From the NCBI GenBank assembly GCA_964559575.1, contig CAZLGQ010000022.1, forward strand, positions 1 through 9,244: 9,244 nt of DNA. The letters run 5' to 3'. A model generated the notes under the pieces. That model was not told where the DNA came from. It made no database searches and was given only the letters and a program-made list of their open reading frames with translations. Origin of the DNA: SKVL01 sp964559575. Lineage in GTDB: Bacteria > Patescibacteriota > Minisyncoccia > Phycocordibacterales > CSBR16-193. This document shows positions 1 to 6,908 of the stretch, in pieces. How positions within the stretch are numbered: position 1 is the first letter of the stretch; each line of letters opens with the position of its first letter. The translations under genes and the position numbers were made by a program.

Positions 1-2110
1 TATCATCAGATCCCCACAAAGTGAACTGTCCTTCTTCTCCGGTTCCGGTGAGTCCAGAAATAGAACTCCAAGTCAAAGAATCTCCAGTAGATGTTAGTAC
101 TTGATCTTCTGAACCAATTGGTAGAGTTGTTAAAGTATCAGTATCTGAGGCAAATATAATATCTCCGGTTTCATAAGAATCAATTCCCGTACCACCAAAA
201 ACCGGACCCAAAACTCCGGATGTTATCTGTTCTGCACCAATAGCGATACTAGAAGTAGAAACCGTTGAAATTCTTCCATATTCATCTACGGTAAAAGTTA
301 TAGTTTCATCTTCTTGACCATAGAAACCTTCTGTTACTCCGGTAGTGATTAAATCAAACTGAACCGTATCTGTAGCTGTTACTTGAGTTGAAATTCCATC
401 ACCACCCAATATAGAAAAGATATCTTCATCAGTTAAGGTCTGCTGTTCTCCTTCATCTGCTTCAATAAATAATCTAAAAACAGCTTCTACAGCTTCAGGA
501 CTCTGCCAAGCCAGATTCCCATCACCATCAGTTGCTAAAAACTGATCAACTGAACCATCATCTTCAGGCCATGTATAACTAACTCCACCAAGGTTTATAG
601 AATCAGTAACTCTTAAGGAACCTACAACATCTAAAGTATACTCGGGAGTTGTTGTTCCAATTCCCAATCTTTCAAATTCAGAATCCCAAGTTATTCCCGG
701 TGTTCTATCAGCAACTGACCCTATAGTAGAAATATTAGAAACGGTTCTCCCTTCAACTTCTATGTCTTCACCTGCTGAAGGAGAGCTTCCACCTGAAGCT
801 GTTGAACTTATTCTATAAACCCCTTCAGAAACTTCATCTATGGTTATTCTTGATCCTGCTTCTAATCCATACATAAGATCAGTTCCTAAAAGTCTTCCTC
901 CTTGAAGGTCTATATCTGCACCTTCGGTAACTAATCCACCTGAAGCTGTGATGTTTTCAAGAAAACGACTACCTCCATAAACTGTTGTTGTTCCAAATAG
1001 TTGAGTAGATGATGATACTGTAACATCAGTAAACATTGATGGAGAATGAAAAGTACTTGTAGCATAAAAATCACTGGTATCATAAAAAGAACTGGTTCCT
1101 TCTATATCTATATCAGCAAATGTAACAAGATCAGAAAAAGTACTTGGACCATCAACTGATATATCTTCAAATTCAACTGAATCTAAAAACTCACTAGTTC
1201 CTACAACTGAAAGATCTTCAAGTTCAGCTAACCCTAAAACCTCAAGACCACCGGAAGCTGAAAAAAGTCCATCTACACTGAATGGTCCCAGTATATTTAA
1301 AGATTGAAAAGTTGAATCTCCATCAACTTCTAGATCCTGACTTAAAAAAGTATCTACATTTATTTCTAAAACCCCGTCTCCTTCAACTGCCTGAAAGAAA
1401 GTATCGTCAGCAGGAGTCTCTCCAACACCCTCAAACTGCATCAAAGGAATTGATTCAGGAGAAGTTTCTTCATCAGACTGAGCAATAAGACCATCCTCCG
1501 GATCAGTAGGAACCTCGGCTCTCATAAATTCTGAAAGATCATCTCCTAAAAATCTTGACGAAAGGGCGGTTAGCATATCTTCCCCTAGTTCTGTATTTCT
1601 AAGTAACTGAGTAGATGCAAATAAAGTTATGCTAACAAAAACAAAGACAGAAAAAGCACCCAGAGTTTGTAACATTAATTTTTTTACAGTCTCATGGTAC
1701 ATCTTTTTCATCTTAACCTCAGGAGAAACTCCCTCCGGTACATATTCAGGATCTTTATTATAAACATTAAGATCATCATTTTTACCTATAAATCCGGAAG
1801 ATAAACTACCAGGGTTTTTTGTATTTTTTGATCTTTCTTTTTTAAGATCTTTGGTTTCAAAAAATGAGTTGTTTTTATAATAACCGGAAGTAGAACTTTT
1901 AACACTGTTATCTTTACGATGACCTCCCGTTAAAGAAACTTCCTCTTTATATCTAACAAGATCATCTTTTTCTACATACCAAACCTTTCCTTTTTTAACA
2001 GAAGTAACTAGATCTGAACGACAAAGCTGGCCGATATAATCGGTTGTGTAACCCGTAAACTCTGAAGCTTCTCGGGTTGAAAGATATTCTTTTTCTTTTA
2101 TCTCTATCAT
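1..2110 (-). CDS. Membrane-anchored tail-fibre-like surface protein with N-terminal DNA-binding helix-turn-helix (C terminus off the left edge)
   Basis: I checked this frame codon by codon and it is open from the ATG at 2110-2108 to the window edge: 703 residues with no stop. Residues about 8-56 read as an excisionase/MerR-like helix-turn-helix (YLSTREASEFTGYTTDYIGQ, then a WYVEKDDL wing). A polar linker follows, then one hydrophobic helix at about 145-165, so the DNA-binding part should be cytoplasmic and the rest outside. The ectodomain has short repeats rich in G-x-S-x-F (about 280-400), a GIGTTTP motif at 483-489 followed by LDVVGSLRV, and an FGGTG motif at 638-642 followed by a GDIIFAS segment. 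These motifs are typical of phage-tail-fibre-like and CPR surface proteins. The missing C terminus may carry a fibre-assembly chaperone domain. The function is not known; attachment to a host cell is an inference. The fold class is fairly sure, the role is not. Confidence 0.85.
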   Translation of the reverse strand, partial: MIEIKEKEYLSTREASEFTGYTTDYIGQLCRSDLVTSVKKGKVWYVEKDDLVRYKEEVSLTGGHRKDNSVKSSTSGYYKNNSFFETKDLKKERSKNTKNPGSLSSGFIGKNDDLNVYNKDPEYVPEGVSPEVKMKKMYHETVKKLMLQTLGAFSVFVFVSITLFASTQLLRNTELGEDMLTALSSRFLGDDLSEFMRAEVPTDPEDGLIAQSDEETSPESIPLMQFEGVGETPADDTFFQAVEGDGVLEINVDTFLSQDLEVDGDSTFQSLNILGPFSVDGLFSASGGLEVLGLAELEDLSVVGTSEFLDSVEFEDISVDGPSTFSDLVTFADIDIEGTSSFYDTSDFYATSTFHSPSMFTDVTVSSSTQLFGTTTVYGGSRFLENITASGGLVTEGADIDLQGGRLLGTDLMYGLEAGSRITIDEVSEGVYRISSTASGGSSPSAGEDIEVEGRTVSNISTIGSVADRTPGITWDSEFERLGIGTTTPEYTLDVVGSLRVTDSINLGGVSYTWPEDDGSVDQFLATDGDGNLAWQSPEAVEAVFRLFIEADEGEQQTLTDEDIFSILGGDGISTQVTATDTVQFDLITTGVTEGFYGQEDETITFTVDEYGRISTVSTSSIAIGAEQITSGVLGPVFGGTGIDSYETGDIIFASDTDTLTTLPIGSEDQVLTSTGDSLTWSSISGLTGTGEEGQFTLWGSDD

Positions 2111-2148
2111 ACAAATCCGAAATAATTATTTTTTGGCTTAAAATCAAC

Positions 2149-2275
2149 TTATCTCGGATGATATCGGTAGTATTTTAATCCAAAAACAATTATTTATTTC
2201 TCTCTCTAAACTTATATATATTGTAACAGATAGAGACAATACTTAAAATTACACTGTGGATAACATCCGAGATAA
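2149..2275. repeat. 12-bp inverted repeat flanking the divergent promoters
   Basis: TTATCTCGGATG at 2149-2160 and its exact reverse complement CATCCGAGATAA at 2264-2275 flank the centre of the intergenic region between the fibre gene and atpC. The core ATCCGAGAT also occurs at 2595-2603, 2643-2651 and 2973-2981. The arms are about 100 bp apart, so a paired operator is more plausible than an RNA hairpin. No binding protein can be named from the sequence. Confidence 0.55.
2220..2228 (-). promoter_or_regulatory. Extended -10 promoter candidate for the fibre gene
   Basis: On the minus strand these bases read TGTTACAAT, a TGn plus -10 match. A TTGTCT hexamer lies a short distance upstream but is not well spaced for this box. 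Transcription would start near 2213 and leave a leader of about 100 bases before the ATG at 2110. The same TGnTACAAT form occurs upstream of both atpC copies, which supports it modestly. AT-rich DNA gives chance matches. Confidence 0.35.
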
Positions 2276-2293
2276 ATATCAGGGTTTTTAACA

Positions 2294-2302
2294 TGATACA
2301 AT
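2294..2302 (+). promoter_or_regulatory. Extended -10 promoter candidate for atpC copy 1
   Basis: TGATACAAT matches an extended -10 box, with TACAAT at 2297-2302. A start about 7 bases downstream falls at roughly 2309-2311, only 2-4 bases before the ATG at 2313. The mRNA would therefore be leaderless or nearly so, which fits the absence of a Shine-Dalgarno sequence. No good -35 is seen at the expected spacing, as is tolerated for extended -10 promoters. Confidence 0.5.
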
Positions 2303-2312
2303 AATAATTAAG

Positions 2313-2579
2313 ATGGATGATGAGAGTAAAAAAAGAGATACTTTAAATGTAAGGATCATAACGCTTGGTAAAGTCTTATGGGAAGGAGAAGCCGAGGTGG
2401 TCTCGGCAGAGAATACTACCGGTTATTTTGACATACTTCCTTATCATGCCAATTTCATAACAATACTTAAAGACTCTCCTATAGTAATAAAAACAAAAGA
2501 CGATAAAGAAGAGTTTACTTTTCCGAGATCTCTTCTATATGCTAAAGATAATAATATAAAGGTATACGCCGGAGTTTAA
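2313..2579 (+). CDS. atpC: ATP synthase epsilon subunit, N-terminal domain only (copy 1)
   Basis: The 88-residue protein matches the epsilon N-terminal beta-sandwich across its whole length: LNVRIITLGKVLWEGEAEVV at the start, then TTGYFDILPYHANFITIL, which corresponds to the family's G-x-x-G-I-L-P-G-H-A-P signature. It ends after the last beta strand (NNIKVYAGV). The C-terminal two-helix domain of typical 130-140-residue epsilons is missing, so the known inhibitory movement of that domain cannot occur. The remaining domain should still bind gamma and the c-ring. The gene lies on the plus strand, convergent with atpD, although atpC normally follows atpD on the same strand. It has its own promoter candidate and no Shine-Dalgarno sequence. 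It is identical to the copy at 2691. The family call is firm. Confidence 0.9.
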   Translation: MDDESKKRDTLNVRIITLGKVLWEGEAEVVSAENTTGYFDILPYHANFITILKDSPIVIKTKDDKEEFTFPRSLLYAKDNNIKVYAGV

Positions 2580-2613
2580 TTTTTTAAACGAGATATCCGA
2601 GATATTGGTTTTT
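2574..2613 (+). terminator. Weak terminator-like inverted repeats after atpC copy 1
   Basis: GTTTAA (2574-2579) pairs with TTAAAC (2584-2589) around a TTTT loop and includes the stop codon. Just after it, ATATC-CGA-GATAT can form a short stem and is followed by TGGTTTTT. The 9-mers CGAGATATC and CGAGATATT also form a tandem direct repeat here. The stems are short and AT-rich, so termination is only possible, not clear. Confidence 0.3.
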
Positions 2614-2671
2614 AAATATATCTATTAAGAATTGTGGATAACATCCGAGATAAATATCAGGGTTTTTAACA

Positions 2672-2680
2672 TGATACAAT
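2672..2680 (+). promoter_or_regulatory. Extended -10 promoter candidate for atpC copy 2
   Basis: This is the duplicated TGATACAAT box, offset 378 bp from copy 1. It again places a likely transcription start within a few bases of the ATG at 2691. If the duplication is real, each atpC copy carries its own promoter. Confidence 0.45.
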
Positions 2681-2690
2681 AATAATTAAG

Positions 2691-2957
2691 ATGGATGATG
2701 AGAGTAAAAAAAGAGATACTTTAAATGTAAGGATCATAACGCTTGGTAAAGTCTTATGGGAAGGAGAAGCCGAGGTGGTCTCGGCAGAGAATACTACCGG
2801 TTATTTTGACATACTTCCTTATCATGCCAATTTCATAACAATACTTAAAGACTCTCCTATAGTAATAAAAACAAAAGACGATAAAGAAGAGTTTACTTTT
2901 CCGAGATCTCTTCTATATGCTAAAGATAATAATATAAAGGTATACGCCGGAGTTTAA
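2691..2957 (+). CDS. atpC: ATP synthase epsilon subunit, N-terminal domain only (copy 2)
   Basis: The DNA and protein are identical to the copy at 2313: an 88-residue epsilon subunit made of the beta-sandwich domain alone, with the GYFDILPYHA signature and no C-terminal helices. It ends 67 bp from the stop of atpD and converges with it. An F1 complex holds one epsilon, so a second identical gene would raise dosage rather than add a function. It may not exist in the cell at all if the repeat is an assembly error. No other gene in the window is duplicated. Confidence 0.8.
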   Translation: MDDESKKRDTLNVRIITLGKVLWEGEAEVVSAENTTGYFDILPYHANFITILKDSPIVIKTKDDKEEFTFPRSLLYAKDNNIKVYAGV

Positions 2958-2991
2958 TTTTTTAAACGAGATATCCGAGATATTGGTTTTT
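2952..2991 (+). terminator. Weak terminator-like inverted repeats after atpC copy 2
   Basis: These are the same two short stems as after copy 1: GTTTAA/TTAAAC around a TTTT loop, then ATATC-CGA-GATAT followed by T residues. They lie between convergent genes, where a terminator is expected, but the stems are weak. Confidence 0.3.
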
Positions 2992-2998
2992 AAATATT

Positions 2999-3014
2999 AT
3001 TTTATTAATAAAAT
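2999..3014. terminator. 16-bp perfect palindrome between convergent atpC and atpD
   Basis: ATTTTATTAATAAAAT is its own reverse complement. With the flanking TTTTAAAT/ATTTAAAA arms it extends into a longer imperfect stem. It sits just past the atpD stop, outside the 365-bp repeat, and could end transcription from either side. It is pure A+T, so both thermal stability and significance are low. Confidence 0.3.
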
Positions 3015-3024
3015 ATTTAAAATC

Positions 3025-4437
3025 TTAAGACTCTTTTGGGGTAGAAGGTTTTATACCTGCCTCTTTAGTGTTTCCTATAAATCTAAAATCCTCGGCGGGA
3101 ACTTCATCAAAAGAACCATCTATTATACCAAACACATCATTTACCAGATCTTCTCTTTTTACAAAAACTCCTTTTCGTCCGGTATGAACCTCCGCCGAGA
3201 AGAAAGGTTGGGTCATGTAATTCATTAATTTCTGTGCACGATAATATACCTTTTTATTCTCCGGAGAAAGTTCTTCTTCACCAATAATAGCAACTATTCT
3301 GTTTAATCTATTGAACTGATTTAAAAGCTCAATAGTTCTGGTTAAAGATTGATAATGTTTTTCTCCAAGAGCTTTTTTACTAACTATTGAAGACTGAGAT
3401 CTGAAAGGGTCAATTGCTGGAAGCCTTCCTTCCTGAGCGACATCACGAGATAAAACTATAGCGGCATCCAAATGAGGAAGAGTTGTTGAAACAACCGGAT
3501 TTGTGAGCTCATCAGCCGGAACATAAACAGTTTGAACTGAAGTTATATAATTTTCGGAATTACTTTTTATACGATTTTCAAACTGAGCCACTTCTGTTTG
3601 TAATGTAGGTTGATATCCAAACTCAGAAGGAATATTCCCGAGAAGAGTAGAAAGTTCTCCCCCGGCCTGAACAAAACGAAACATGTTATCAACAAAAAAC
3701 AGAACATCTTTCTTTTCCTCATCACGAAAATACTCCGCCAATGCTGAAGCGGCCCAAGCAACACGAAATCTAACCGCAGCGTTTTCATTTACATTACCCA
3801 TTATCATTGTTGTCCTGTCTATAAGTCCATTCTTTTCAAGTGTTTGCCATAGTTCATAACCCTCCCTAACACGCTCACCTATACCTGCAAAAATAGAAAC
3901 CGATTTTCCTTTTTGCTCAATGTTATGTAAAAGTTCAGTTAAAAGAACGGTTTTTCCAACTCCGGCTCCTCCAATTATTCCAAGCTTTCCTCCTTTTGGA
4001 AGTGGTGCAAAAAAATCTATTGCTTTGATCCCAGTCTCTTGTATCTGTAAAGAAGATATACTAAATTTATCTTTTTCTTCTGCTTTAGCATAAATAGAAC
4101 GTAACTTACTGGCATTAATAATTCCTTTTTCATCCTGTGGTTGGCCATATAGATTCATTACTCTTCCTAAAACCCCACTTCCTACAGGAATAGATATCTG
4201 TCCTTTTGTAGTAGCAACTCTTGTATAACGAGAAACTGAATTGGCAGTAGAAAGAAGAAGAGCATTTATAGTATGATCATCAATATAAGAGTGAACTTCC
4301 AAATACGCCCCCTCACCTTCTTCGGTTATTAAAAGTTCATGAATAGCAGGACGATAATCCGTCTCACAAACAACTTTTGCGATCTGGCCCTTAACACCCT
4401 GAACTCTTCCTAAAAATTTACTTTGATCATTACTCAT
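3025..4437 (-). CDS. atpD: ATP synthase F1 beta subunit (catalytic)
   Basis: This 470-residue protein has normal beta length. It carries the catalytic nucleotide site: Walker A GGAGVGKT at 156-163, GIGERVREG at 185-193 with the catalytic glutamate E188, and FVDNMFRFVQAGGELS near 248-263 as the Walker B region. SVQTVYVPADELTNP is near 300-314, EEELSPE at 387-393 stands in for the DELSEED lever, and QPFFSAEVHTG follows. All residues I would expect for ATP hydrolysis and synthesis are present. It begins two bases after the atpG stop (TAATAATG) with no Shine-Dalgarno sequence, so translational coupling is likely. The C terminus ends in a short lysine/serine/proline tail. atpC does not follow on the same strand as it does in most bacteria. 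The identification is certain. Confidence 0.97.
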   Translation of the reverse strand: MSNDQSKFLGRVQGVKGQIAKVVCETDYRPAIHELLITEEGEGAYLEVHSYIDDHTINALLLSTANSVSRYTRVATTKGQISIPVGSGVLGRVMNLYGQPQDEKGIINASKLRSIYAKAEEKDKFSISSLQIQETGIKAIDFFAPLPKGGKLGIIGGAGVGKTVLLTELLHNIEQKGKSVSIFAGIGERVREGYELWQTLEKNGLIDRTTMIMGNVNENAAVRFRVAWAASALAEYFRDEEKKDVLFFVDNMFRFVQAGGELSTLLGNIPSEFGYQPTLQTEVAQFENRIKSNSENYITSVQTVYVPADELTNPVVSTTLPHLDAAIVLSRDVAQEGRLPAIDPFRSQSSIVSKKALGEKHYQSLTRTIELLNQFNRLNRIVAIIGEEELSPENKKVYYRAQKLMNYMTQPFFSAEVHTGRKGVFVKREDLVNDVFGIIDGSFDEVPAEDFRFIGNTKEAGIKPSTPKES

Positions 4438-4439
4438 TA

Positions 4440-5320
4440 TTATTTATTTTTAACAAGACCTGACAATGACTCAAACAGTTGTACATCTAACTGTCTCTGT
4501 ATAGTATCATTTAATTCTCTTTTTTTCTTGGAATACATTTCAGAAGCATAATTCTCAGCGGTATCCATCCTTACCAAACGAGTTGCCATTCTGGATAGAT
4601 CTGTTTCAAGCATAACACGTTGAATCAAAACATACTGTACCTGAGTTGAAAAAAAATCTTGAATTATCGGTAACTCCGGTTCAAATATAAATTCACTCAA
4701 TCCACTTTTTTCAGATTCTCTGTTCTTTGCCAAACGTACTATATCAATAACTGACGGTTCTTGATGGAAAGGAGTTTTATACTTTGGGTAATAAACCATA
4801 GCTTTACTATAACCTTTAGCTAAACTAACCACTTTTTGAACTTCCATTCTGTCAGGATTATCATCTTCAAAAATAATAAACTTACAATCTTTATACCTTT
4901 TATCATTTTCCATATGTGCTTGACCTGTTTGACCAATTACAATATGTTATTCAAAAATTAAAAGAATCTCGAAACTCCAGNNNNNNNNNNAATATGTTGA
5001 TCAGCATCATCCCAATTCTCTAAAAAATAATCCATAACTTCATGGTTTAAAGATCCATAAAATCTATGGTTGGAAGTAATAGCTATATTGGCACTGGGTC
5101 TCTTACGCATTTCCGCGGCGGTACTTGCATAATACTCATTAACCAAGATCTGCACCTGATTAAATATCTCATCCACTTCTATATAGAAATCAATATTACG
5201 TTGAAATTCTTCACGTAAATGTTGAACTCTGGTAATAGAAAGATCTCTCAATACACCGGAAAGTGTTTGTATTGAACCAATGTTTTCTAATTCTTCTTTG
5301 GTTTTTTGAATTACCGGCAT
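4440..5320 (-). CDS. atpG: ATP synthase F1 gamma subunit, broken by an assembly gap
   Basis: Gamma forms the rotating central stalk. The N-terminal part (from the ATG at 5320) has the long first helix and ITSNHRFYGSLN, matching the family's SDRGLCGGFN region. It runs into ten N after ADQHI. The C-terminal part has RMATRLVRMDTAENYASEMY, matching the conserved SELAARMxAMxxAxxNA helix, and ends KNK. The downstream frame is open back to 4946 and reads HIVIGQTGQAH before the ATG at 4913; VIGQTG matches gamma's conserved VIGKKG stretch. Joining the pieces at the repeated AACATATT gives one continuous protein of about 276 residues, close to the usual 285. The apparent split is therefore best read as a scaffold error, not a pseudogene. 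The first residues differ from the usual RI-x-S-V-x-N-T-x-x-I-T motif. It starts 16 bases after the atpA stop, without a Shine-Dalgarno sequence. Confidence 0.88.
4941..4998. other. Scaffold gap with spurious flanking sequence inside atpG
   Basis: Bases 4981-4990 are N. The 8-mer AATATGTT (plus strand) occurs on both sides, at 4941-4948 and 4991-4998, exactly 50 bp apart. Collapsing the two copies removes 50 bp, restores the gamma reading frame and joins HI to VIGQTG. The 32 bases at 4949-4980 then belong to no gene and look like a misassembled contig end. Confidence 0.8.
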
Positions 5321-5336
5321 ATATTAATATTAAAAA

Positions 5337-6872
5337 TTATTCCTCTTCACTTCCGTCACTTTTATCATCATCCTCGTTTTCTTTGTTTGATTTTTTACCA
5401 AATAAAGCAGAATCCAATCTTTCAATAACATCATTCATTTCTGATATTAAATCCTCAACAGTTATACTATCAGATCCTATTTTCTCTCTTAAAGAAGAAA
5501 GTGAGTCACTTTCATTTAAAAACTTTATTATCTCTCTTTTCTTTGAACGGACCATTTCCACATCTTTATCTTCCGAATCAAAGAAAGAAGTAAAAACAAG
5601 AGAAAGAAGCATTATTTGATTAGAAAGTGATATAAAACCTACAGCGTTTTGATTTAATAGTTCATATATAACTCTACCTTTCTTTAATATATCTCTAGTC
5701 CGTGAACTTACCTGTGTACCAAACCTGCTATATTCCTGTTGACGAGGATACTCGGAAAGAATATTCATAAGTTTAGTTGAAAGTTCTCGTTGAATATTAC
5801 TATGTGTCATATGACCTACACGAGTAACTGACTGCAATACCGACACAGAAGGTTTAAAACCTTCGGAATGCATTTCTGTTGAGAAGAAAAGATGTCCATC
5901 AGTAGATGCCATTAAATTAGTTGGAATGATGTTAGTAAAACCCTCAACATCAGTTTCAAGTACGGGAAATAAAGTTATGGTTCCATTTCCCTGTTTTTCA
6001 TTAAAACTACCACTTCTTTCCATAAGGTGAGCATGTTGATAAAAGATATCTCCGGGATAAGACTCTCTTCCGGGAAACTGTTCAGACAAAAGAGCTACCT
6101 CTCTTATATATTTGGCATGAATTCCAAGGTCATCAAGAATTAAAACAACATCTTCTCCTTTATTACAAAAATACTCAGCTATCATAAAGGCAGTTGAGGG
6201 AGCTATAGTTATCATCGGAGCCGGTTCATCAGAAAGAGCTGAAACAATTATAGTATTATCTAAAACACCAGCATCATCAAGTTCTTTAATTAAACGAGAT
6301 GTAAATGTTGAAGGTTTCCCTATAGCGGCATATATACATATATTACCTAATCTTTTTTGATTAATAACAACGTCTGTTAAAAATTCACCCTTACCACTAT
6401 TTATAGGTCCGTACACTAACTCACGCTGACCTTTACCAACAGGCATTATTATATCTATTAAAGAAAGACCTGTTACTAATTGTTCTTTTATAAAATCTCT
6501 TGAATCTATATTTTTTGCCACCGCATCTAAAAGAAGGTCTTTGGTTTCTGCTTTTTTCTTGATGGAGCTTGCTTCTTCTTCTTTTACCGAAACTACAGAA
6601 CCCAATGCATTAATAACCTTTCCTTTAAGTTCATAACCCATATCTATGCAAGTGCTAGTATCAACAAAAAACTCAACACCCGGATTAACAGATCCTTTAT
6701 CCAACAACAAAGCTTCAATATAATCAGAAGAAGTTGAGTTTACAACCGCCCTTCTGTTATTTTTATCTACAATAATGTCATTTATTCTAACAGATGGCAG
6801 TCCTTTTATTGTTAAAAGATAATTATTAACTTTTGTTACATATCCAACTTCTTTTTTTAAAACCTCTTCCAT
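5337..6872 (-). CDS. atpA: ATP synthase F1 alpha subunit with degenerate P-loop
   Basis: The 511-residue length is normal for alpha, the non-catalytic partner of beta. Family landmarks appear in order: VTGLSLIDIIMPVGKGQREL (133-152), the P-loop position 155-162, LDDLGIHAKYIREV (246-259), PGRESYPGD (267-275), NIIPTNLMASTDG (314-326) and SVTRVG (348-353). R351 is the arginine finger that reaches into the catalytic site. The P-loop reads GPINSGKG instead of GDRQTGKT: the Gln is replaced and the Mg-binding Thr is Gly. The non-catalytic site may therefore bind nucleotide poorly, which is an inference. The family call rests on the whole-length match, not the P-loop. The last 20 residues are very acidic (NEDDDKSDGSEEE). 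The gene starts 36 bases after the atpH stop with an AT-only leader. Confidence 0.93.
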   Translation of the reverse strand: MEEVLKKEVGYVTKVNNYLLTIKGLPSVRINDIIVDKNNRRAVVNSTSSDYIEALLLDKGSVNPGVEFFVDTSTCIDMGYELKGKVINALGSVVSVKEEEASSIKKKAETKDLLLDAVAKNIDSRDFIKEQLVTGLSLIDIIMPVGKGQRELVYGPINSGKGEFLTDVVINQKRLGNICIYAAIGKPSTFTSRLIKELDDAGVLDNTIIVSALSDEPAPMITIAPSTAFMIAEYFCNKGEDVVLILDDLGIHAKYIREVALLSEQFPGRESYPGDIFYQHAHLMERSGSFNEKQGNGTITLFPVLETDVEGFTNIIPTNLMASTDGHLFFSTEMHSEGFKPSVSVLQSVTRVGHMTHSNIQRELSTKLMNILSEYPRQQEYSRFGTQVSSRTRDILKKGRVIYELLNQNAVGFISLSNQIMLLSLVFTSFFDSEDKDVEMVRSKKREIIKFLNESDSLSSLREKIGSDSITVEDLISEMNDVIERLDSALFGKKSNKENEDDDKSDGSEEE

Positions 6873-6908
6873 TATATTTTTATTACTTAACTATTCTAAA
6901 AAATAAAA

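Larger units (their letters stand above)
2255..2619. repeat. 365-bp exact direct repeat, copy 1 (atpC cassette)
   Basis: This unit contains a promoter candidate, all of atpC and the downstream inverted repeats. It is identical to 2633-2997, and 13 bp separate the copies. Identity breaks at 2254/2632 and at 2620/2998. Perfect identity, including the noncoding parts, means either a very recent tandem duplication or a scaffold assembly error. The N gap nearby makes the second option serious. Confidence 0.95.
2633..2997. repeat. 365-bp exact direct repeat, copy 2 (atpC cassette)
   Basis: This is the second copy of the unit at 2255-2619, in the same orientation and with no differences seen. The 13-bp spacer (2620-2632) does not match the flanks of either copy, so this is not a simple head-to-tail array without junction sequence. 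No transposase and no clear terminal inverted repeats accompany the unit, so it is not called a mobile element. Confidence 0.95.

Noticed and set aside
960..1420. CRISPR-like array in the repeat-rich part of the fibre gene
   Set aside because: The repeats are degenerate at DNA level and follow the protein repeat pattern in one open frame; there are no uniform repeats and spacers.
1282..1488. Plus-strand open frame of 68 codons
   Set aside because: It lies antisense to the long fibre gene, has no recognisable domain and reads as low-complexity shadow sequence.
2255..2997. Mobile element carrying atpC
   Set aside because: There is no transposase, no terminal inverted repeats at the unit ends and no clear target-site duplication.
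2983..3228. Plus-strand open frame of 81 codons
   Set aside because: Most of it is antisense to the conserved C terminus of atpD, and its product is not family-like.
3567..3788. Minus-strand open frame of 73 codons
   Set aside because: It is an alternate frame inside the catalytic core of atpD.
4958..5320. atpG as a real pseudogene or a gene split into two proteins
   Set aside because: The break coincides with an N run and a flanking 8-bp repeat, and simple collapse restores a full-length gamma. An assembly error is the simpler reading.
5263..5619. Plus-strand open frame of 118 codons
   Set aside because: It is antisense to atpG and atpA; its serine/phenylalanine-rich product mirrors the acidic and lysine codons of the alpha C terminus.
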